Source: Pedosphaera sp. (lineage in GTDB: Bacteria > Verrucomicrobiota > Verrucomicrobiia > Limisphaerales > Pedosphaeraceae). From it: DNA of 42,740 nt. The notes beneath the pieces are model-generated. The model saw nothing but the letters and a program-made list of their open reading frames with translations. It did not search any database and was not told the origin of the DNA. Made by a program: the position numbers and the translations under genes. The stretch is from contig JAQGPA010000044.1 of NCBI GenBank assembly GCA_028293325.1, forward strand, positions 1 to 42,740, in the 5' to 3' direction. Shown here in pieces: positions 38,570-42,740 of the stretch. Every line of letters begins with the position of its first letter. Position 1 is the stretch's first letter.

Positions 38570-39178
38570 TTATGCTGCCAATAAAAAGCCTAACTGGATG
38601 TCATTGAGTCGAGACACGCCTCGCCACATGACCATGTTTCCCGGCGGAGGGGCAGCGGCGTGGGCGAGATAGCCGCCGAGGCGCGCGACTTTTATTATAT
38701 AATCCGAGACCGTTGCCTTTTTACGGGGAACTCGTGATTTCGTTTTGAGCAATTCATCCAGCATGCGCACCTTCGTCGTGGTCAGGGCAATGGCTGGCGG
38801 CAGGCTCGGTTCGGTTCGGTGCAGCATGGTCAGCCAGAAAACCCTCCACCCGATGATGCAGAAGATGGAAATTAAATTGACCAATCTTTCAGAGCTTCGC
38901 ATTTTGGATTCCTCGGCTTTGCAGCCTGATTTAAAGATTTTGTGGAACAATTCGATTTTCAACCGCATCGCATACCATTTCAGTTTCTCGATGGCTTCCG
39001 TGAGTGATTTCACCGGCAGATTGGTGATCAGCTTCCAGACAATTTTCTCACGACTCCGTGGCGTTCCACGTTCCAGGGCGTAGATAACTGTTAAAGTAAG
39101 TGCCGGATAGTCCTTCCGCTTGCCCATGGGTGGCAGAACCTGTAGCCGCTCAAATTTGATTTCCAGATCGGCCTCATA
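38570..39178 (-). pseudogene. IS4-family transposase, C-terminal fragment
   Basis: About 200 residues from the end of an IS4-type transposase. The family signature Y-(2)-R-(3)-E-(6)-K is present as YAMRLKIELFHKIFK, giving the catalytic Glu. Flanking blocks are YPALTLTVIYALERGTP, WKLITNLPVKSLTEAIEKLK, FKSGCKAEESKMRSSERLVN and ARLGGYLAHAAAPPPGNMVM, then WRGVSRLNDIQLG. The frame stays open rightward to 39253 only because it runs into a tRNA 3' half at 39174-39217. The authentic homology begins near LEIKFERLQVLPP, so the N-terminal half with two catalytic Asp residues is gone. Inactive. Confidence 0.85.
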
Positions 39179-39217
39179 AGGCTTTGGTCGCCGGTTCAAT
39201 CCCGGCCTCTGGCACCA
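39174..39217 (+). other. 3' half of a tRNA gene, Met(CAT)-type
   Basis: From the anticodon loop rightward the sequence is tRNA-like: CTCATAA as an elongator-Met style loop, a TPsiC arm with a perfect 5-bp stem (39190-39194 with 39202-39206) around TTCAATC, an acceptor 3' strand CTCTGGC and an encoded ACCA (39214-39217). The 5' half (acceptor 5' strand and D arm) is absent; the sequence to the left is IS4 transposase. This is the pattern left when an element integrates into a tRNA gene. The amino-acid identity is judged only from the loop. Confidence 0.7.
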
Positions 39218-39779
39218 CTTCAAACCCCAATAAAATGCCCTGTTTATAGGCAAAGCCTCGTTTTTCCAAGGTGTTTACCCAATCATCTCTAATCCGGCTC
39301 AATCCTGCCCAATAGGGTGTTTTATGGCAACCGCTGGCAACCTGCATTTTGCTTTAGAGCTTCTGCTGGCCATCTCACAGAAGCTCCCAACGAGGCTGGC
39401 CAGCCAGGGAGGCATCGCCCTAATAAATGCACCTTGCCCCGTCAACTGCATTCGACCGGGAGAGCAAGATTTAGTTTCAGTTTTTCGAGGCGGGCAGCAT
39501 CAATCCGGATTATTTTACTGCCAAGAGTTGAAGCCCATTCAAGGGCTTCGCTGGAATATTTCCAGCACTTTTAAACCTGGCCCCTCAACATCATGGAAAA
39601 CGTATCTCAATGGTTCGCTGCCATGAAGATAAACGACCACGACCCCGAACCCTTAACGAGCAGCAGGCGAGTAATTGAGAGTTACGCCGAAATCTGCCGA
39701 AGCACCCAATTTGGTGCCCGTTTTGGTGCCCAGTTTGAACCCGTTGGCTCTAACTCCTTGCTGCATCAGCAGTTTGGAA
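39218..39779. other. Junction segment between two tRNA fragments
   Basis: No firm gene. Plus-strand frames at 39324-39626 and 39593-39841 are open. The second (RVIESYAEICRSTQFGARFG, then FEPVGSNSLLHQ) ends beside the tRNA half at 39780 and could be the C-terminal tail of a tyrosine recombinase, since integrase genes usually end at such sites. No catalytic motif (R-H-R-Y) is present to prove it. Confidence 0.35.
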
Positions 39780-39821
39780 TGGAGCCAATGGTCGGGATTG
39801 AACCGACGACCTACGGTTTTG
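39780..39821 (-). other. 3' half of a tRNA gene, Thr(TGT)-like
   Basis: On the minus strand, from right to left: an AAACCGTAGGTC anticodon-stem 3' side and variable region, a TPsiC arm with a perfect 5-bp stem (39803-39807 with 39791-39795), an acceptor 3' strand CATTGGC, a T discriminator and an encoded CCA (39780-39782). The anticodon and whole 5' half are missing; to the right lies unrelated coding sequence. It resembles tRNA-Thr(TGT), but the identity is tentative. The break again falls in the anticodon region, as is usual for tRNA-targeting integrases. Confidence 0.65.
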
Positions 39822-40078
39822 CCGCCCGCTCCCGGCGCTGACCATCCTGCTGTTTGCGCTGACTATCGATGCTCCAGCACAAGACAGCACTCAACCAACC
39901 CCTCTCGCGCAAGCCGAAGTGGAAACAGCCCCTTACGCCGTCATCGCCAAAGGGGCTCATAACCGGGTGTGGCAGCGCACCACCTTGACGGCGGATGGCG
40001 CATGCAATTCGACAGGCTTGATGCTGGAGCAAGTTTCAATGGCAACAAGGGTGCCGGGGGACCGTGATGGACTCCCCT
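39820..40078 (+). pseudogene. N-terminal fragment of a secreted RHS-like protein
   Basis: The frame RPLPALTILLFALTIDAPAQ looks like a signal peptide without its start codon. It is followed by ETAPYAVIAKGAHNRVWQRT and TLTADG, which resembles the opening of large secreted verrucomicrobial RHS/YD-repeat-type proteins, where an A-P-Y-x-V-x-x-R-G-x-x-H-x-x-W-x-R block follows the signal. After that the similarity ends and the frame stops at 40076-40078. Both ends are therefore missing. The 5' break coincides with the tRNA-Thr-like half. The call depends on remembered family resemblance and is tentative. Confidence 0.45.
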
Positions 40079-40133
40079 AAAGACTTGGATGACTGGCTTG
40101 CGGAACAAGTCGGATTTGTTGCATCTTGGTTGC

Positions 40134-40346
40134 ATGGAACGGAACGCCGTAATTCAAAGAATCCGGGAGCAGGTCAACCAGATCGCCGCCAACGTGACCG
40201 CCATTCATCCGCTCGTGCCGGGACTGGCCGACCCGCCGACGCAAGGGGAGTTGTTGAAGGCGCTTTATGAGCTGACGAAAAACGTCGAGGTTGTCAAAAA
40301 GCACCTGCTTAAACTGGAGAAGCGCGATGATTCATCCGCGCTCTGA
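40134..40346 (+). CDS. Small hypothetical protein
   Basis: A 70-residue frame from ATG 40134 (MERNAVIQRIREQVNQIAAN, then HPLVPGLADPPTQGELLKAL and a Lys-rich amphipathic end). Composition suits a small soluble helical protein: heptad-like hydrophobic spacing, balanced charge, GC-rich third positions like the genes to its right. The open frame begins at 40089, but residues before Met-40134 look non-coding. No family is recognised and no clear ribosome binding site is visible. It converges with the prenyltransferase-like gene (27-base gap). Confidence 0.45.
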   Translation: MERNAVIQRIREQVNQIAANVTAIHPLVPGLADPPTQGELLKALYELTKNVEVVKKHLLKLEKRDDSSAL

Positions 40347-40373
40347 AACCTTTGATGCCGGACCGGTAGGGCG

Positions 40374-41261
40374 TTACAAACTCAGATGCCCCAGGGCAAG
40401 CAGGGCGTAAAAAGTGTATTCCGCGTCGAGATGGTCGTCGGCCCAGTGGCCATGGAAGCCGCCGCGCGCGTCCCAGAGCGAATCCAGAAAATCGAGACAG
40501 CGCTCGTGAACCTCGTCCGGCAGGCGGCGATCCATCGCCGCCAAGGCATGCAGCACGGTGGCGGTAGAGAGCAGGTCGGGCATCGGAGCGCCGGGCACAG
40601 CGAGGAAGCCGCCTTGCGGATGCGCCTGCGAGAGCAGCCAGTCGCCCACACGCTCGTTCACGGGAAAACCAAGATGGCGGATAAGCGTGACCGCGCCGGC
40701 GGTGGCATTCGTCGCGCCGATGCTCGCGCCGGGGACATTGCTCCACGCGCCGTCGGGCGTTTCAAGGCGCTTGAGACTTTGGATCAATTTGAGCGCATGC
40801 GGCGGCGTTCGGCCAAGGTCTTCGTAAGCACCGAGCGCGACGAAAGCGCCGTAAGCCGTGCCGTGCGCGAGTTTCGCGTCGCCTTCGTAGCCGCCGTCGG
40901 GTTTGCGGAACGTCTCGACGCGCTCAAGCAGCGCCTGGTCGAGGCCGCGCGGCATCCGCTGCTTGCCGACCACGGCCCAGCACCGTGCCAGGGCGGAAAG
41001 ATGGATGAAATCGAGCGTCGCGCCGTCGCTGTGCGTGCGAAGGAATGCCTCGACTTTGTCGCGCGGTACTTCGGCGTCCATCGCCTGCAATCCAGCAAGT
41101 GTGAAGATGGTGTAGTAAAGGTCCGGACGCCCATCTCGGTCGAGTCCCGCGCCCTCGGGCGAAAGCTGCTGGCGGAAGAATTCGCGCACGAGTTCCGTGG
41201 AATCGCCGAGCAACCGCGGCGCGAGCCGGGCGACCTGGAGGAGTTGGAGGCGGAAACTCAC
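40374..41261 (-). CDS. Prenyltransferase/squalene-oxidase-repeat protein
   Basis: An alpha/alpha-toroid protein of the terpene cyclase/prenyltransferase beta-subunit superfamily. QW/PFT-type repeats are spread through it: RKPDGGYEGDAKLAHGTAYG, LETPDGAWSNVPGAS with TNATAGAV, SQAHPQGGFLAVPGAPMPDL and DARGGFHGHWADDHLDAEYT, the pattern of Gly-Gly-Phe/Trp turns between helices. The longest frame starts at 41351 and would overlap the upstream gene by 62 bases. A GTG at 41261 begins at the first plausible residues (VSFRLQLLQVARLAPRLLGD) and removes the overlap. It lies directly behind the polyprenyl synthetase and probably shares its operon, so it may act on the product of that enzyme. Whether it is a cyclase or a protein prenyltransferase-like enzyme is not settled; the DXDD motif of squalene-hopene cyclases was not seen. 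Confidence 0.82.
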   Translation of the reverse strand: MSFRLQLLQVARLAPRLLGDSTELVREFFRQQLSPEGAGLDRDGRPDLYYTIFTLAGLQAMDAEVPRDKVEAFLRTHSDGATLDFIHLSALARCWAVVGKQRMPRGLDQALLERVETFRKPDGGYEGDAKLAHGTAYGAFVALGAYEDLGRTPPHALKLIQSLKRLETPDGAWSNVPGASIGATNATAGAVTLIRHLGFPVNERVGDWLLSQAHPQGGFLAVPGAPMPDLLSTATVLHALAAMDRRLPDEVHERCLDFLDSLWDARGGFHGHWADDHLDAEYTFYALLALGHLSL

Positions 41262-41289
41262 GTGGTCTGGCCCACCGAGATCAGTGCCG

Positions 41290-42740
41290 TCATCGGGCGG
41301 CGGCGATCTCAGCTTCGACTGACATTGGGGCGCGCACCCCGTCTTGAACACCGTTCTTCAGCTCCTGCTCCTTGCACCAGCCTTTGATTTCCACGTCGTT
41401 GAAAATCTTGCCGAGCACACGGCGGAGCAGACCCTTCAGGTTTGGGTTTTCCAGATCACGCAGGCAGCGAATGGCTTCTTCCTTGTATGTTTCGAGCAAG
41501 GTGCGGGCGCGCGTATCAGCGCCAAGTTCGGCATAGAGCGTTTCGATGGCGGTGGTGGTCACACCGGCGGGAAGCTGGCGATGCCACACGGAAGTGAGCC
41601 ATTCCTTCTGAGCGCCTTTCGCTTTCTCATGGGCGACGGCGAGCAACAGGCTTGGGCGCAATCCGGCAATGTCGTTGGTTTCGCCGCTCGCGCCCAGATC
41701 GCTGAGATCGTCGCGAATTTGATAGGCGATGCCAAGGGCTTCACTGTAAACCTTGAGCACTTCTTCCACTTCCTCATGCGGCTCCAACCCGGCGTAAATG
41801 GCGCCCAGGCGCAGCGCGACTTCAAAGGCCGGCGCGGTTTTCTTGCGGAAGATGTCGAGCACCTGCGTTTGGGTGAGCGGTTGCGGCGCGCGCATCCAGC
41901 AGAGTTCCGCTCCCTGCCCCCGGCAGAGTTCGCGCTGACCGGCGGCGGCAACGCGGATCATTTCGGCCTTTTGCGCGGCACTGGCCTTGCAGGCCGCAAG
42001 TAGCCGGTAGCCTTCGCCGATGAGCAGGTCACCGACGTTGAGAGCGATGGCCACTCCGAATTCCTCATGGAGTGTTTTTTCGCCGTACCGCCGCGCATCG
42101 TTGTCCTCGATGTCATCGTGGATCAACGAGGCTTTGTGGAAGCACTCGACGGCGACGGCAATTTTCTTCAAGTCCTCGGGCAGCGGTTCGCCCATTTCCT
42201 TGCGCAAGGCCTGAAACGCCGCGACGGCGAGGAAGGGCCGCCAGCGTTTGCCGGCGCGCATGAGCCAGGCCCGGGCGATGGCCTCGGTCTGGCCCTCGCC
42301 ACTGCCCATGATGATTTCAAGCGAGGCGGGCGTGAACCAGAAATCCACTTCGTCGCGCAACGCGCTGAGATCGAGGCGGCGCGTTTTGTCGTCACTGGTG
42401 AGATGGATGTAATCCCAGACCCAGTCCAGGTCCACGGTCGTGTCAATGCAATCGTCCTGCAACAACGGCACGGCGACACCGGGAATCGCGGCGGCCTCCA
42501 TGTAGGGGAAGGCGCGCTCCAGCACGCTCAGGCAGCTTACGCCCACGATCGCCTCGATCTTGCCAGTCTGGATCAGCGACATCACGATGGCCGAACCCTC
42601 GGCGACGAGCGTAGCATAGCCGAGTTTCTCCGCCTCGGCCTGCAAATCCTGAATCGTGCAGAGGCCGCACTGCTTGCAAAGCAGGCCAAACTCATCGAAG
42701 GGAGCGGGGCACTTGCTCTCGACCCGCAGGCATTTGGGCA
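41290..42740 (-). CDS. DUF116-polyprenyl synthetase fusion, 5' end beyond window
   Basis: The frame stays open to the right edge of the window, so the N-terminus is missing. The visible N-terminal part is a DUF116-like domain with cysteines set as in a metal site (KCPAPFDEFGLLCKQCGLC) and IVGVSCLSVLERAFPYMEAA. The remainder is a trans-isoprenyl diphosphate synthase: GKRWRPFLAV, first Asp-rich motif LIHDDIEDND, EKTLHEEFGVAIALNVGDLL, and second motif AYQIRDDLSDLG. It condenses isopentenyl diphosphate with an allylic diphosphate to make a longer polyprenyl diphosphate; chain length cannot be fixed. The DUF116 fusion is known in Verrucomicrobia and Planctomycetes. Base composition is clearly more GC-rich than in the glycan region, in keeping with a core-genome location. 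Confidence 0.9.
   Translation of the reverse strand, partial: PKCLRVESKCPAPFDEFGLLCKQCGLCTIQDLQAEAEKLGYATLVAEGSAIVMSLIQTGKIEAIVGVSCLSVLERAFPYMEAAAIPGVAVPLLQDDCIDTTVDLDWVWDYIHLTSDDKTRRLDLSALRDEVDFWFTPASLEIIMGSGEGQTEAIARAWLMRAGKRWRPFLAVAAFQALRKEMGEPLPEDLKKIAVAVECFHKASLIHDDIEDNDARRYGEKTLHEEFGVAIALNVGDLLIGEGYRLLAACKASAAQKAEMIRVAAAGQRELCRGQGAELCWMRAPQPLTQTQVLDIFRKKTAPAFEVALRLGAIYAGLEPHEEVEEVLKVYSEALGIAYQIRDDLSDLGASGETNDIAGLRPSLLLAVAHEKAKGAQKEWLTSVWHRQLPAGVTTTAIETLYAELGADTRARTLLETYKEEAIRCLRDLENPNLKGLLRRVLGKIFNDVEIKGWCKEQELKNGVQDGVRAPMSVEAEIAAAR

Noticed and set aside
39593..39841. Reading of EPMVGIEPTTYG as a protein segment
   Set aside because: This string is the usual translation of a reversed tRNA 3' half, not a protein.
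40386..41387. 333-codon plus-strand frame overlapping the prenyltransferase-like gene
   Set aside because: The minus frame shows clear toroid repeats; the plus frame is Arg-rich and has no motif.
1..42740. CRISPR arrays, restriction-modification, toxin-antitoxin or phage-defence genes
   Set aside because: None seen: no regularly spaced repeats and no matching motifs in the frames read.

Overview
The window looks like an accessory region of a Verrucomicrobiota genome, probably from the Pedosphaerales/Limisphaerales group. This is judged from protein style only. The pointers are a DUF1559-type pseudopilin with the H-X9-DG motif, very large secreted Ser/Thr/Gly/Asn-rich modular proteins built from F5/8 type C, FnIII and beta-helix domains, a short aromatic C-terminal module ending FYRV or FFRL, GH71/99-like and GH3 enzymes, and a DUF116-polyprenyl synthetase fusion. 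No ribosomal RNA or other marker gene is present to fix the taxonomy.

Layout. Positions 1-950 hold debris: an IS630-type transposase C-terminus and a frameshifted piece of a GH92 alpha-mannosidase. Positions 1059-15241 read rightward: a GH3 beta-glucosidase-type enzyme with a LamG-like tail, a broken N-terminal piece of another secreted beta-helix enzyme, a 1314-residue protein with four tandem carbohydrate-binding-type repeats, a strong hairpin, a pseudopilin, and a 1474-residue double beta-helix (GH55-like) protein called lyase A here. Positions 26832-15320 read leftward: a GH2 enzyme, a truncated second GH2, a frameshifted second GH3, a GH71/99-like enzyme, a sensor kinase and two LuxR-type response regulators, one with a degenerate receiver. 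After a dead IS630 transposase come, leftward, a short-repeat protein coupled to lyase B (about 1940 residues, a paralogue of lyase A) and the remains of a third lyase-like gene. A second kinase/regulator pair reads rightward at 36020-38460. Positions 38570-40078 are a junction: an IS4 fragment, 3' halves of a Met-type and a Thr-type tRNA, and an N-terminal scrap of a secreted RHS-like protein. From about 40.1 kb rightward the sequence is visibly more GC-rich and carries what looks like ordinary chromosome: a small hypothetical gene, a prenyltransferase-like toroid protein and a DUF116-polyprenyl synthetase that runs off the window.

Working together. The intact enzymes are secreted and glycan-directed, and the four-repeat protein looks like a non-catalytic glycan binder. 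Two paralogous kinase/regulator pairs each lie beside one of two paralogous double beta-helix proteins, which suggests two dedicated sensing and response units for related polysaccharides. The locus has no SusC/SusD pair. It is littered with truncated or frameshifted carbohydrate-enzyme genes (GH92, beta-helix enzyme, GH3, GH2, lyase remnant) and transposase scraps, so it appears to grow by duplication and acquisition and to shrink by deletion.

Most notable: the duplicated sensor/regulator/double-beta-helix unit, the kinase ectodomain that appears to be a Y_Y_Y domain split by a beta-rich insertion, the degenerate-receiver regulator, the collapsed third lyase gene, and the tRNA half-genes at the right edge.
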